This document shows positions 54,056 through 63,755 of a stretch of 64,000 nt of DNA, one piece after another. The notes beneath the pieces are model-generated. The model did not search any database and was not told where the DNA came from. It saw nothing but the letters and a program-made list of their open reading frames with translations. The translations under genes were made by a program, and so were the position numbers. The DNA is from Thiemannella venezuelensis (GTDB taxonomy: Bacteria > Actinomycetota > Actinomycetes > Streptosporangiales > Streptosporangiaceae), in assembly GCF_014203605.1 (NCBI RefSeq), contig NZ_JACHJJ010000013.1, forward strand, positions 124,001 through 188,000. Reading direction: 5' to 3'. How positions within the stretch are numbered: position 1 is the first letter of the stretch; each line of letters starts with the position of its first letter.

Positions 54056-57000
54056 ATGTCCGCCCATTTCCGCCCCCTTCCCGCGCAGGTCGACCTGCCC
54101 GCGCTCGAACACGAGGTGCTCGGCCGCTGGCGGGACGGCAAGGTCTTCGAGCGCTCGGTCGAGCAGAACGCCGGCGGCCCCACGTGGGTCTTCTACGAGG
54201 GCCCGCCCACCGCCAACGGCATGCCCGGCGTCCACCACGTCGAGGCCCGCGTCTTCAAGGACGTCTTCCCCCGCTACAAGTCCATGCAGGGCTACAGCGT
54301 GCCCCGCAAGGCCGGCTGGGACTGCCACGGCCTGCCCGTCGAGGTCGGCATCGAGAAAGAGCTCGGCCTGTCCGGCAAGAAGGACATCGAGGCGTACGGC
54401 ATCGCCGAGTTCAACGCGCGCTGCCGCGAGTCGGTGCTGCGGCACGTGGACGCCTTCGAAGAGATGACCGAGCGGATGGGGTACTGGATCGACCTGTCCC
54501 AGGCCTACCGCACGATGGACCCGGCCTACGTCGAGTCCGTCTGGTGGTCGCTCAAAACAATCTTCGACAAGGATCTCCTCTTCCGCGACTTCCGGATCAC
54601 GCCGTACTGCCCGCGCTGCGGCACCGGCCTGTCCGACCACGAGCTGGGCCAGCCCGGCGGCTACGAGACCGTCTCCAGCCCGTCGGTCTACGTCCGCATG
54701 CCGGTCCTGTCCGGCCCGCTGGCCGAGCTCGGCGCCTCGCTGCTGATCTGGACGACCACGCCCTGGACGCTGGTGTCCAACACCGCGGTGGCCGTGCACC
54801 CGGAGGTGACCTACGTCGCGGCCCGCCCGGCCGGCTCCGACGAGGTGCTGGTCGTCGCCGCGCCGCTGCTGCACGCCGCGCTGGGCGAGGACGCCGAGGT
54901 GCTGGCCACGTTCCAGGGCGCCGAGCTGGAGCGCACCGCCTACTCCCGGCCGTTCGAGCTGGTCGACATCCCCGGCGCGCACTACGTGGTCCTCGGCGAC
55001 TACGTCACCACCGAGGACGGCACCGGCCTGGTCCACCAGGCGCCCGCCTTCGGCGCCGACGACATGGCGACCTGCAAGCGGTACGGCCTGCCGGTGGTCA
55101 ACCCGATCGGTCCCGACGGCCGCTTCGGCGACGACGTGCCGCAGGTCGGCGGGCGGTTCTTCAAGGACGCCGACGAGGGCCTGACCGCGGACCTGAAGGA
55201 GCGCGGCCTGCTGTACCGGGGCAGCCATTTCGAGCACAGCTATCCGCACTGCTGGCGCTGCCACACCGCGCTGCTGTACTACGCCCTGCCCGCCTGGTAC
55301 ATCCGCACCACCGCGATCAAGGACCAGCTCCTCGCCGAGAACGAGAAGACGAACTGGTTCCCCGAGACGATCAAGTGGGGCCGTTTCGGCGAGTGGCTGC
55401 GCAACAACGTCGACTGGTCGCTGTCGCGCTCCCGCTACTGGGGGACCCCGCTGCCGCTCTGGGTCTGCTCCGCGGACGAGTCGCACGTCACCTGCGTCGG
55501 CTCGCTGGCCGAGCTGAGCGAGCTGTCCGGTCAGGACGTCTCCGGCCTCGACCCGCACCGCCCCTACGTCGACGACGTCACGCTGCCCTGCCCCTCCTGC
55601 GGGGCCGAGGCGCGCCGGGTGCCGGACGTGATCGACGCCTGGTACGACTCGGGCTCGATGCCGTTCGCCCAGTGGGGCGCGCCGCTGGTCAGCGCCGAGA
55701 TGCTGGAGAAGGCCTACCCGGCGCAGTTCATCTGCGAGGCGACCGACCAGACCCGCGGCTGGTTCTACTCGCTGATGGCGGTCGGCACCCTCGTCTTCGG
55801 CCGCTCCTCCTACGAGAACGTGCTCTGCCTCGGCCTGATCCTGGCCGAGGACGGCCGGAAGATGAGCAAGCACCTGGGCAACGTGCTGGAGCCCATCCCG
55901 CTGATGGACCAGCACGGGGCCGACGCCCTGCGCTGGTACATGGCCTGCTCCGGCTCCCCCTGGGCGGCCCGCCGGGTCGGCCACGCGGCCCTGGAGGAGA
56001 TCGTCCGCAAGGTCCTGCTGACCTACTGGAACACCGTCTCGTTCTTCACGCTCTACGCCAACGCCGAGTCCTGGGCGCCGTCCATGATCGGCCAGGCCCC
56101 CGAGTACGGCGAGCGCCCGCTGATCGACCGGTGGGCCCTGGCCGAGCTGCACCGGACGGTGGCCGAGGTCACCTCCTCCATGGACGAGTTCGACACCGCC
56201 CGCGTGGGGCGGCGGCTGGCCGAGTTCCTCGACGACCTGTCCAACTGGTACGTGCGGCGTTCCCGCCGCCGGTTCTGGTCGGGCGACCTCTCCGCCTTCG
56301 CCACCCTGTACGAGTGCCTGGAGACCGTCACCCGGCTGATGGCGCCGGTGGTGCCGTTCATCACCGACCACGTCTGGGACGTGCTCCGCGAGAACGGCAG
56401 CCCCGCCTCGGTGCACCTGGCCGCCTGGCCGCAGGTGGACTCCGCCCTGCTGGACCCGGTCCTGTCGGAGCAGATGGCGCTGGTCCGCCGCCTGGTGGAG
56501 CTGGGACGCTCGGCCCGCGCCTCCAGCGGGGTCAAGACCCGCCAGCCGCTCGGCCGTGCCCTGGTCGGCGCCCCCGGCTGGCCGGCGCTCTCCGCCGAAC
56601 TGCGTGAGCTGATCGCCGAGGAGCTCAACGTGCAGGCACTGGAGGACATGTCGGGCATCGAAGCCGATCTGGTCTCCTTCACGGTCAAGCCCAATTTCCG
56701 GGCGCTGGGCAAGCGGTTCGGCTCGCAGACCAAGCTGGTGGCCGCCGCCGTCTCCGCCGCCGACCCCGCGGAGCTCGCCCGCGCCCTGCGCGGCGGATCG
56801 CCGGTCCCGCTGGACGCCGGCGAGCTGGGGACGGTGGAGCTGACCGCCGAGGACGTGGTCGTCACCGAGCAGCCGAAGTCCGGCTGGGCGGTGGAGACGG
56901 GCGCCGTCGACACCGGCACCGGTGAGACCGTCGCCCTCGACCTGGCCATCACCGACGAACTGCGCCGCGCGGGCCTCATCCGCGACGTGATCCGCCTGGT

Positions 57001-57220
57001 CCAGGAGGCCCGCAAGGCCACCGGGCTGGCCATCACCGACCGGATCGACCTGTGGTGGTCCGCCGGAGACGCCGACCTGGCCGAGGCCCTGCGCGCCCAG
57101 GGCGGCGCGGTGGCCGACGAGGTGCTCGCCCTCTCCTTCACGGAGGGCTCCGCCGAGGGCCTCCCGTCCCACCGGGACACCGACCTCGGCCTCACCTTCC
57201 AGCTCCGCCGTACCGCCTGA
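54056..57220 (+). CDS. ileS: Isoleucyl-tRNA synthetase, eukaryotic-like type
   Basis: From the ATG at 54056, 11 nt after the GGAGG that the T-box controls, this is 1054 residues. The HIGH-equivalent is PPTANGMPGVHHV (residues 50-62) and KMSKH lies near 603 (GRKMSKHLGN). The CP1 editing domain is residues about 200-400 (LLIWTTTPWTLVSN, DGTGLVHQAPAFGADD). The TANGxPGxHH form marks the second, eukaryotic-like IleRS class, which is typically mupirocin-insensitive. The usual zinc-ribbon of the other class is absent. Confidence 0.96.
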   Translation: MSAHFRPLPAQVDLPALEHEVLGRWRDGKVFERSVEQNAGGPTWVFYEGPPTANGMPGVHHVEARVFKDVFPRYKSMQGYSVPRKAGWDCHGLPVEVGIEKELGLSGKKDIEAYGIAEFNARCRESVLRHVDAFEEMTERMGYWIDLSQAYRTMDPAYVESVWWSLKTIFDKDLLFRDFRITPYCPRCGTGLSDHELGQPGGYETVSSPSVYVRMPVLSGPLAELGASLLIWTTTPWTLVSNTAVAVHPEVTYVAARPAGSDEVLVVAAPLLHAALGEDAEVLATFQGAELERTAYSRPFELVDIPGAHYVVLGDYVTTEDGTGLVHQAPAFGADDMATCKRYGLPVVNPIGPDGRFGDDVPQVGGRFFKDADEGLTADLKERGLLYRGSHFEHSYPHCWRCHTALLYYALPAWYIRTTAIKDQLLAENEKTNWFPETIKWGRFGEWLRNNVDWSLSRSRYWGTPLPLWVCSADESHVTCVGSLAELSELSGQDVSGLDPHRPYVDDVTLPCPSCGAEARRVPDVIDAWYDSGSMPFAQWGAPLVSAEMLEKAYPAQFICEATDQTRGWFYSLMAVGTLVFGRSSYENVLCLGLILAEDGRKMSKHLGNVLEPIPLMDQHGADALRWYMACSGSPWAARRVGHAALEEIVRKVLLTYWNTVSFFTLYANAESWAPSMIGQAPEYGERPLIDRWALAELHRTVAEVTSSMDEFDTARVGRRLAEFLDDLSNWYVRRSRRRFWSGDLSAFATLYECLETVTRLMAPVVPFITDHVWDVLRENGSPASVHLAAWPQVDSALLDPVLSEQMALVRRLVELGRSARASSGVKTRQPLGRALVGAPGWPALSAELRELIAEELNVQALEDMSGIEADLVSFTVKPNFRALGKRFGSQTKLVAAAVSAADPAELARALRGGSPVPLDAGELGTVELTAEDVVVTEQPKSGWAVETGAVDTGTGETVALDLAITDELRRAGLIRDVIRLVQEARKATGLAITDRIDLWWSAGDADLAEALRAQGGAVADEVLALSFTEGSAEGLPSHRDTDLGLTFQLRRTA

Positions 57221-57241
57221 CGGCGGGGGAGACAGGAAACG

Positions 57242-57275
57242 AGAAGGTCCCGGGGATCCGTCCCCGGGACCTTCT
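57242..57275 (+). terminator. Terminator after ileS
   Basis: GAAGGTCCCGGGGA and TCCCCGGGACCTTC form a perfect 14-bp stem with a TCCG loop, 22 bp after the ileS stop, extended by one A-T pair. The 3' side continues TTCGTCTCC, with little T-run. It may serve both strands, as the minus-strand gene 57324-59372 ends just beyond it. Confidence 0.8.
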
Positions 57276-57323
57276 TCGTCTCCAGGCCCTGCCGGGCCCC
57301 GTCTCCGCGCCGCCACCCGGCGG

Positions 57324-59372
57324 TCAGTCGCGCGGGCCGCCCTGGCAGACCGAGCAGCCGCTCAGCCCCGCCTCCTCCGCTGCCGCGCGGGACATGCTCT
57401 CGACCCCGCCGTCGTCGATCCCGCTGACGAGGGGGCAGTCGGGGTCGTGGAAGCGCCGGGTGCCCACGATGACCTTCACCGTGCCCGGACCGCCGTCATC
57501 GGCCTGCGCGGCCGGGACCCCCTCCGGGGACGGGTGCCCGTCGCCGGGCGCCGGTCCCACGGCGGGGATGCCCTCGGGCGGGGTGTCGGTGTCGTCGTCC
57601 GTCCCGGTCGCGGCAGACGCGTTCCCGGCGGGCGCGGCGGGTTCCTCCTGTGCTGGCTCCTGCACGGCGGACTCCTGCACGGCGGACTCCTGCACGGCGG
57701 ACTCCTGCACGGCGGACTCCTGCGCGACGGGGGGTTCCGGCCGCGCAGGCTCCTGCTCGGCGGAGGGCGCCTGGAGGGAGGGTGCCTGCGCGGTGGAGGG
57801 CTGCACGGGCGTCTCCCCCGTCTCCGCGGCGGGTCCCCCGGCCTTCACCGGGGTCTCCTCCGGAGCGGGCGCCCCGGTGCTCTCGGACGGCGTCCCCGCC
57901 GCCGGGGCGGAGTCGGCCGCTACCGGCTGCCCGGCGCGCCCGGGTGCGGTCTCGGCCGGCTCCACCGGCTCGGCGGTGCTCCCCCGGGCCTCCGGGCTCG
58001 CCTGTCCTTCGAGAGCGGGTTCCGCCACGGCCCCGGAGGCGATCTCCACAGTCCCGGAAGCGGTCTCCACGGCCCCGGAGGCGGTCTCCTCGGTCCCGGA
58101 AGCCTCCACGGTCCCGGAAGCGGTATCCAGGACCTCGGAGGCGGTCTCCGCGGCGGGTTCCCGGACTCCGCCTCCCGGCTCCGGAGCCGGGGGCTCGGAA
58201 CGGTCGGGCCCGGCCGCGGGCTCCGGTTCGGGCGACGGCACGGGCGCCGCAGGGGCGATGTCCCGGCTGAACCAGCTGGTGGCCGCGGAGTCCTCCGTGC
58301 TCCGGGCGGACGGCGCCGGAGCCTGGACGGGGAACGCGGGCGCGGCGGACGCACCCGGCGGAGGGCCGGACGCTTCCCGGCGCTGGGACGGCTCCGGAGG
58401 CCGCGACGGCTCCGGAGATCGGGGCGGCTCCGGGCGCTCGGGAGGCCCCTGCGGGTCCCGCTCCGGCGCGGACTCCTGGACGTACGGCCGGGCGACCGGA
58501 ACGGCGGGCCCCTGGGCGTCCGCCGAGGAGGCGGGCGGCCGGACGGCCGGCGGGGCGGCCGCCTGAGGTGCGGGCCCTCCGGTTCCGGGCGGGACGGGCT
58601 GCGCGGGACCGGACTCCCGGAGAGCGGCGGGGACGGGCTGCGCGGGCGCCGGCGGAGGAGCGGAGACCGGAACGCCCCTCGTCGGGCCGACGGGCCCGTA
58701 GGGAGGGCTGAAGCGGGCGGTGGCCTCGTGGGCGGCCGGCTCGTCGGCCGCGGCGGGGCCGGACTCCTTGAAGGCCTGGGGCCGGGCGGGTTCCGGCGCC
58801 TCCGGAGAGGCGTCCTGCGCCGCGGGGGTGAGCTCGGGCAGGCAGGTGGTGCAGGGCGTGAAGCCCTCCTCCCGCGCCTCCTCCTGCGTGAGCTCCTCGT
58901 GGTCCCGGCCCGCCAGTTGGCGGCATCCGGCCAGGTGGTAGCGCCTGCGGCCGGGAATCACCAGCACGATCGAGTCCCCGTCCAGAGGTCCCTGCCGGGC
59001 GGCGGGGGCCGGATGGGGCCGGGTGGCGGCGGGCGCCTGGCGGCGCACGTCGTGCGGTGCCGCCGGGGGCGGGCCCGCCGGAGCCTGGTGCTGGTGGGGT
59101 GCCGCCTGGTGCTGGTGGGGTGCCGTGGTGGGTGCGGACAGCGGCGGCCCCGCCGGCACCGGTCCCTGGTAGGGGAACGGCGGAGCGGCCCCGGCGCGCC
59201 CTCCGCCGGGGAACAGCTCATGGCGGCGCAGCAACGCCCCGATCACCAGGAAGACCGCGGACAGCACACTGACCGCGATCGACCACATGACCAGGAACGG
59301 TTCGGCGAGCACGACTCCCACGATGAGCAGGACGACGGCAGTCAACACCAGACCAGCGCTGACGATGATCAC
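57324..59372 (-). CDS. Membrane-anchored Pro/Ala/Glu-rich protein with two His-Cys modules
   Basis: This 682-residue protein begins with two helices (residues 1-48). Two similar modules follow: YHLAGCRQLAGRDHEELTQE with FTPCTTCL (about 145-182), and FHDPDCPLVSGI with LSGCSVCQ at the C-terminus (about 640-680). Each has a YH/FH-x3-C start and a C-x2-C end, like small Ada-type metal-binding folds. Between them lie about 450 disordered residues with repeats, including four identical 15-bp units (57661-57720, QESAV). It sits between ileS and divIVA. Function unknown; a cell-division role is only suggested by location. Confidence 0.75.
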   Translation of the reverse strand: MIIVSAGLVLTAVVLLIVGVVLAEPFLVMWSIAVSVLSAVFLVIGALLRRHELFPGGGRAGAAPPFPYQGPVPAGPPLSAPTTAPHQHQAAPHQHQAPAGPPPAAPHDVRRQAPAATRPHPAPAARQGPLDGDSIVLVIPGRRRYHLAGCRQLAGRDHEELTQEEAREEGFTPCTTCLPELTPAAQDASPEAPEPARPQAFKESGPAAADEPAAHEATARFSPPYGPVGPTRGVPVSAPPPAPAQPVPAALRESGPAQPVPPGTGGPAPQAAAPPAVRPPASSADAQGPAVPVARPYVQESAPERDPQGPPERPEPPRSPEPSRPPEPSQRREASGPPPGASAAPAFPVQAPAPSARSTEDSAATSWFSRDIAPAAPVPSPEPEPAAGPDRSEPPAPEPGGGVREPAAETASEVLDTASGTVEASGTEETASGAVETASGTVEIASGAVAEPALEGQASPEARGSTAEPVEPAETAPGRAGQPVAADSAPAAGTPSESTGAPAPEETPVKAGGPAAETGETPVQPSTAQAPSLQAPSAEQEPARPEPPVAQESAVQESAVQESAVQESAVQEPAQEEPAAPAGNASAATGTDDDTDTPPEGIPAVGPAPGDGHPSPEGVPAAQADDGGPGTVKVIVGTRRFHDPDCPLVSGIDDGGVESMSRAAAEEAGLSGCSVCQGGPRD
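57661..57720. repeat. Four identical 15-bp tandem repeats inside the gene
   Basis: The unit TGCACGGCGGACTCC is repeated four times without change and encodes QESAV repeats on the minus strand. Identical copies suggest recent slippage. Flanking partial units extend it by several bases. Confidence 0.9.
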
Positions 59373-59415
59373 AGAGGAACTCCCGGCTACGGGTCAGAGG
59401 GAATGACCCGGCACC

Positions 59416-60285
59416 TTAACGACGGTCGTTGTGCGGACCGTCGGCGCCCTGGAAGGCGCCAGGGTGCTGCGGCTCTCCGCCGAACGGGTTGGCGGGGCCG
59501 GCCTGGAGGGGCGGCTGCACGCCGGGAGCGCCCGCGTGGGACATGGCCGGAGGGCCGCCCACCGGACCGCCCACGATCGGGAAGCCCCCGCTGCTCTCGG
59601 CTGCGACGTTCAGCTCGGCGAGCTGGTTCTCCAGGTAGAGCTTGAGGCGGCTGCGGTACTCCCGCTCGAAGCTGCGCAGCTCCTCGACCTTGCGCTCGAG
59701 CTCGTCGCGGTTCTGCACCAGCGAGCCCATGGCCTGGCGGTGCCGCTCCTGCGCGTCGCGCTCCAGCGTCTCGGCCCGGGCGCGGGCGTCGCCGATGACC
59801 TGCTCGGCCTGGCGGCGGGCCTTGCCGAGGATGTCGTCGGCCTCGCGGCGGGCCCGGGTCACCGTCTCGTCCGCCTCCCGGCGGGCGTCGGCGATCGCCT
59901 GGTCGGCCGTCTGCTGGGCCAGGGCGAGCACGCGGGCCGCGGTGTCCATGTTGTCCTCGGCGGGCGGCATGCCCATGCCGACGGGGACCGGCTGCTGCTG
60001 CACCGGCTCGGGAGCGCGCATCGGCTCCGGCTGCGGCGGCATCATCATCTCGGGCTTGGGCTGCTCGGAGACGGGGGCCGTCATGGCCATGCCCATCCCT
60101 CCGGGCACCTTGCCCCGCATGCACTCCGCCAGCTTGGCGCGGAGCTCCTCATTCTCCTGGATCAGCCGGTCCAGCTCGGACTCGACCTCGTCGAGGAAGG
60201 CGTCGACCTCCTCCTCGTCGTAGCCTGGCCTGAGCCGGGTCGTACTGAACTGCTTGTTCCGCACATCAGCGGGTGTCAGCGGCAT
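59416..60285 (-). CDS. divIVA: DivIVA/Wag31 polar growth protein
   Basis: This 289-residue protein has the N-terminal membrane-curvature domain (LTPADVRNKQFSTTRLRPGY, EEEVDAFLDEVESELDRLI). A Met/Pro/Gln-rich insert (about 58-110) and a long coiled coil (about 115-225, DARREADETVTRARREAD) follow, with a Gly/Pro tail. It recruits the cell-wall machinery to poles and septa. It is downstream of yggT and sepF in the usual actinobacterial order. Confidence 0.95.
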   Translation of the reverse strand: MPLTPADVRNKQFSTTRLRPGYDEEEVDAFLDEVESELDRLIQENEELRAKLAECMRGKVPGGMGMAMTAPVSEQPKPEMMMPPQPEPMRAPEPVQQQPVPVGMGMPPAEDNMDTAARVLALAQQTADQAIADARREADETVTRARREADDILGKARRQAEQVIGDARARAETLERDAQERHRQAMGSLVQNRDELERKVEELRSFEREYRSRLKLYLENQLAELNVAAESSGGFPIVGGPVGGPPAMSHAGAPGVQPPLQAGPANPFGGEPQHPGAFQGADGPHNDRR

Positions 60286-60336
60286 TTTTCGGTCTCCTTG
60301 GCGCGCTTGGAGTCTGTCCGGAGGGACGGTACCCGA

Positions 60337-60630
60337 TCAACGAGGTTGAAGCGCGGACACGAGTTGGATCAAGACCAAGACCACAATGAAGAGCACTGTG
60401 AAGCTTAGGTCAAAGGCAACCGTACCCAACCGGAGTGGCGGAATGAAACGGCGGAGGAACTTGAGAGGTGGGTCGGTGACCGTGTAGACGGCCTCCGCCA
60501 GGACCAGGACGACCCCCTGGGGGTGCCACTGACGTGCGAAGGCCTGCACCGTCTCAAAGATCATTCTGCCGATCAGCAGAACCAGGTAGAGGGACAGGAC
60601 GAAGACCAGGATCCCGCTAACGATCTCCAC
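60337..60630 (-). CDS. yggT: YggT family membrane protein
   Basis: This 97-residue protein has two helices (residues 4-24 and 70-92) around the YggT signature TDPPLKFLRRFIPPLRLGTVAFD. It is conserved between sepF and divIVA and implicated in membrane or division-site organisation. The ATG at 60630 follows the sepF gene by 79 bp. Confidence 0.92.
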   Translation of the reverse strand: MEIVSGILVFVLSLYLVLLIGRMIFETVQAFARQWHPQGVVLVLAEAVYTVTDPPLKFLRRFIPPLRLGTVAFDLSFTVLFIVVLVLIQLVSALQPR

Positions 60631-60709
60631 GCTGTTGTCCTGCCTCCGTCCTGGTCCGCGGCCCCCGGGAGGACGGGGTGGGCTTCGACTCGATGTGCAT
60701 AGTGGAACT

Positions 60710-61213
60710 CTAACTCTGGTTGAAGAACCCGCGTTCCGCGATTCGGGCCTTGTCCTCGGCGGTCACCTCGACATTGGCAGGGGACAACAGGAACACCTTG
60801 TTGGTAACACGTTCGATGCTCCCGTGTAGGCCAAAGACGAGACCTGCCGCGAAATCGACGAGCCTCTTGGCGTCGCTGTCAACCATCTCCGTCAGGTTCA
60901 TGATGACCGGAGTGCCGTCGCGGAAGTGCTCCCCGATCGTCCGCGCCTCGTTGTAGGTGCGGGGATGGAGGGTCGTGATGCGCGCCAGATCGGTCGTACG
61001 GCGCTCCAGAACGGCCGTTGCGGGCCGCGGAGCGGGCACCCCTGGATCGGTGTCGTCCTCGCGGTCGTGGACCGCGCCAGGACGCTCTTCGCCTCCGCGC
61101 CCGGAGCCGTCGAACTCGTCGTACTCGTCATCGGAGTAGGCGTCGTATCTCTCGTAGCGGTCGTCCTCCACAAGACCGAGGTAGACCGCCATCTTGCGCA
61201 TCGCGCTGGCCAT
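60710..61213 (-). CDS. sepF: Cell division protein SepF
   Basis: This 167-residue protein has an amphipathic N-terminal membrane helix ([17 protein letters not shown]), an acidic linker ([11 protein letters not shown]), and the SepF core (about 85-160: [59 protein letters not shown]). SepF anchors FtsZ to the membrane. It lies between yggS and yggT in conserved order. Confidence 0.95.
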   Translation of the reverse strand: MASAMRKMAVYLGLVEDDRYERYDAYSDDEYDEFDGSGRGGEERPGAVHDREDDTDPGVPAPRPATAVLERRTTDLARITTLHPRTYNEARTIGEHFRDGTPVIMNLTEMVDSDAKRLVDFAAGLVFGLHGSIERVTNKVFLLSPANVEVTAEDKARIAERGFFNQS

Positions 61214-61335
61214 CGCTACTTCTTCCTCCGCCTTAACTCCGATTGACTCGAGGTGGCAGCCGTCCCCCCTTGGAGCTCACCGCCGATCGGCCACTGTCCG
61301 GATCACGTGAACGCCAAGGTCCACGTGGAGGGACA

Positions 61336-62040
61336 TTACCTGACGAAGGGCTTCCGGCGGCCGAGCAACGCCGTACCGACGCGGAGGTGTGTCGCCCCGT
61401 TCGCCACGGCCTCGGACATATCACCGCTCATGCCCGCGGAGATGACGTCGGCCCCGGGGTGGGCCTCCCGTACGGCCTGCGCTATCTCCCGCAGGCGCGC
61501 GAACGCCCTGCCGGGCTCCTCGCCCAGCGGCGCCACCGCCATCACCCCGCCCAGCCGGAGCCCGGGGGCACCGGCCACGGCGTCGGCCACGGCGGCCACG
61601 TCCGCCGGCCGCGCGCCGCCCCTGCGGGGGTCGCCGTCCAGCGCGACCTGGACCAGGCAGGTGATCTCGCGCCCGGCCCTGACCGCCTCCTGCCCGAGCG
61701 CGGCGACCAGGCGCGGCCGGTCCACCGAGTGCACGACGTCGGCATAGCCCGCCACGGAACGGACCTTGTTGGTCTGCAACTGGCCGACGAAGTGCCAGGT
61801 CAGCCCGAGGCCCGCGCACTCGCGCGCCTTGACGGCCGCCTCCTGGTCGCGGTTCTCCCCCACGTCCCGCACTCCGAGCCCGGCCAGGAGCCGCACGTCG
61901 GAGGCGGGATAGGTCTTGCTCACCGCGACGAGGGTCAGCTCCTCGCGGGTCCGGCCGGAGGCCCGGCACGCCTCGGCGATCTGCGCCTCGACTCCGGCCA
62001 GACCGGCCGCGATCTCATCTCGTCGTGTTTCTTCCGTCAC
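61336..62040 (-). CDS. yggS: YggS-type PLP homeostasis protein
   Basis: This 234-residue single-domain alanine-racemase-N fold carries the PLP Lys in LVAVSKTYPASDV (about residue 42). DVGENRDQEAAVKA, WHFVGQLQTNKV and ISAGMSGDMSEAVANGATHLRVGTAL (conserved end, in two parts) are also present. It binds PLP and helps balance vitamin B6 pools. In many actinobacteria a YfiH/PgeF laccase-domain gene lies between ftsZ and yggS; here only 90 bp separate them, so that gene is missing from the locus. Confidence 0.93.
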   Translation of the reverse strand: MTEETRRDEIAAGLAGVEAQIAEACRASGRTREELTLVAVSKTYPASDVRLLAGLGVRDVGENRDQEAAVKARECAGLGLTWHFVGQLQTNKVRSVAGYADVVHSVDRPRLVAALGQEAVRAGREITCLVQVALDGDPRRGGARPADVAAVADAVAGAPGLRLGGVMAVAPLGEEPGRAFARLREIAQAVREAHPGADVISAGMSGDMSEAVANGATHLRVGTALLGRRKPFVR

Positions 62041-62130
62041 GTCCCCGCCGCCCGAATACTGACAAACCGGCGGAACCCATTCTCGCGGTCACGGCAGGAC
62101 GGACCGTCACCCGCCCCTCCGTGATCAATG

Positions 62131-63507
62131 TCACTTCAGGAAGTCGGGCACGTCCAGCTCGTCATCCTCCTCGAAGACCACCCGGCCCGACCCGCGGGAC
62201 GCGGTGGGGAACCGGACGGAGACGGGAGACGGCTGCGGCGGCTCGGGCGTCGGCCGGGGGATCGACACCGGCGGGGCCGGAGGCTCCTCCGGCCGCTGCT
62301 CCGCCGCCTGCTCCGGCGGCTGGACCGGCTGCGGCGCGGGTGTCGCCTCCGCCACCGGGGCGGGGGCCGGGGCGACCGGAGGCGGGGAGGCCGCCGGGCG
62401 CACCGGCGGAGGCGGCGCGGCCTTCGGCTCCGGCCGGTGCTCGCTCTTCACCGCAGGCGCCGCCGGGCGGGCGGGCGGGGCCGCGGGAGGCGGGCTCGCC
62501 GGCCGGGACACCGGCGGGCGCCCCACCGCCTGCGGAGGAGCCGCCGCCTTGCCGTTCGCGGGCGGGTCGTCGAACCCGGCCGCGATCACCGTGACCCGCA
62601 CCTCGTCGCCGAGCGCGTCGTCGATGACCGTGCCGAAGATGATGTTGGCGTCCGGAGCCGCCGCGTTGGAGACGAGCTGGGCCGCCTCGTTGATCTCGAA
62701 CAGGCCGAGGTCGGAGCCGCCCGCGATCGAGAGCAGCACGCCGTGCGCGCCGTCGATGCTGGCCTCCAGCAGCGGACTGGAGACCGCCATCTCCGCCGCC
62801 GCCACCGACCGGTCGTCGCCGCGCGCGTGGCCGATGCCCATCAGCGCCGAACCCGCGTCGGACATGACCGACTTCACGTCGGCGAAGTCGAGGTTGATCA
62901 GGCCCGGGGTCGTGATGAGGTCCGTGATGCCCTGGACACCCGAGAGCAGCACCTGGTCGGCCGCCTTGAAGGCGTCCAGCACGCTCACCTGGCGGTCCGA
63001 GATCGACAGCAGCCGGTCGTTCGGGATCACGATGAGGGTGTCGACCTCCTCGCGCAGGGTCTCGATGCCCGCCTCCGCCTGCATCGCCCGGCGCCTGCCC
63101 TCGAAGCTGAAGGGCCGGGTCACCACGCCGATGGTCAGGGCGCCGAGGGACCGCGCGATGTTCGCGACCACCGGGGCGCCTCCGGTGCCCGTGCCACCGC
63201 CCTCACCGGCGGTGACGAACACCATGTCGGCGCCCTTGATGACCTCCTCGATCTCCTCGCGGTGGTCTTCGGCGGCCTTCCGGCCGACCTCGGGGTTGGC
63301 CCCCGCGCCGAGACCGCGGGTGAGCTCGCGCCCGACATCCAGCTTGACGTCGGCGTCACTCATGAGCAGCGCCTGGGCGTCGGTGTTGATGGCGATGAAC
63401 TCGACGCCCTTGAGTCCCTCCTCGATCATCCGGTTGACGGCGTTGACTCCGCCTCCGCCAATTCCAACAACCTTGATGACCGCGAGGTAGTTCTGCGGTG
63501 CTGCCAC
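62131..63507 (-). CDS. ftsZ: Cell division GTPase FtsZ
   Basis: The GTG at 63507 (AAAGG site about 10 nt away) gives 458 residues. [15 protein letters not shown] is near the N-terminus, the GTP loop [14 protein letters not shown] is near residue 103, and the T7 loop region [11 protein letters not shown] is near 200. A long Pro/Ala-rich linker (about 318-440) leads to the conserved C-terminal peptide [10 protein letters not shown] that binds SepF and other partners. It polymerises into the Z-ring. Upstream codons to 63552 are not needed. Confidence 0.97.
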   Translation of the reverse strand: MAAPQNYLAVIKVVGIGGGGVNAVNRMIEEGLKGVEFIAINTDAQALLMSDADVKLDVGRELTRGLGAGANPEVGRKAAEDHREEIEEVIKGADMVFVTAGEGGGTGTGGAPVVANIARSLGALTIGVVTRPFSFEGRRRAMQAEAGIETLREEVDTLIVIPNDRLLSISDRQVSVLDAFKAADQVLLSGVQGITDLITTPGLINLDFADVKSVMSDAGSALMGIGHARGDDRSVAAAEMAVSSPLLEASIDGAHGVLLSIAGGSDLGLFEINEAAQLVSNAAAPDANIIFGTVIDDALGDEVRVTVIAAGFDDPPANGKAAAPPQAVGRPPVSRPASPPPAAPPARPAAPAVKSEHRPEPKAAPPPPVRPAASPPPVAPAPAPVAEATPAPQPVQPPEQAAEQRPEEPPAPPVSIPRPTPEPPQPSPVSVRFPTASRGSGRVVFEEDDELDVPDFLK

Positions 63508-63629
63508 GACGAGGGGCCTTTCCGCTCGTTGACTTGCAATTTCATGCGGCACGGGGCCGTGCCGTCGTTTTCTTAACCCTCAACCTCAAGTTGAGATTTA
63601 GATTTATGTCAACCTGAGGATTGATACGG

Positions 63630-63659
63630 ACAGTAGGAGCAACGCTCCGGGCGGGTCAA
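63630..63659 (-). promoter_or_regulatory. ftsZ promoter
   Basis: On the minus strand TTGACC (63659-63654) and TACTGT (63635-63630) are separated by 18 bp, a good match to the principal sigma factor. A second AT-rich patch nearer the gene has TTGACA (63612-63607), a doubled TAAATC, and CTCAACTTGAGGTTGAG-type inverted repeats (63575-63597). That patch could be another promoter or an operator controlling ftsZ during sporulation. Confidence 0.65.
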
Positions 63660-63755
63660 CTAACCGCGCCGCAAGCACGTCCGGCGTGTCGCGGCCTGTC
63701 CTTTTCGCGAGACGTCCGGCAGGGCGCCCGGAGACCGCCCCTCCGGGCGTCACGG

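Noticed and set aside
57661-57720. Short regular repeats that could suggest a CRISPR array
   Set aside because: Units are directly adjacent with no spacers and lie in a coding frame; the 40047-40131 array is rejected for the same reason.
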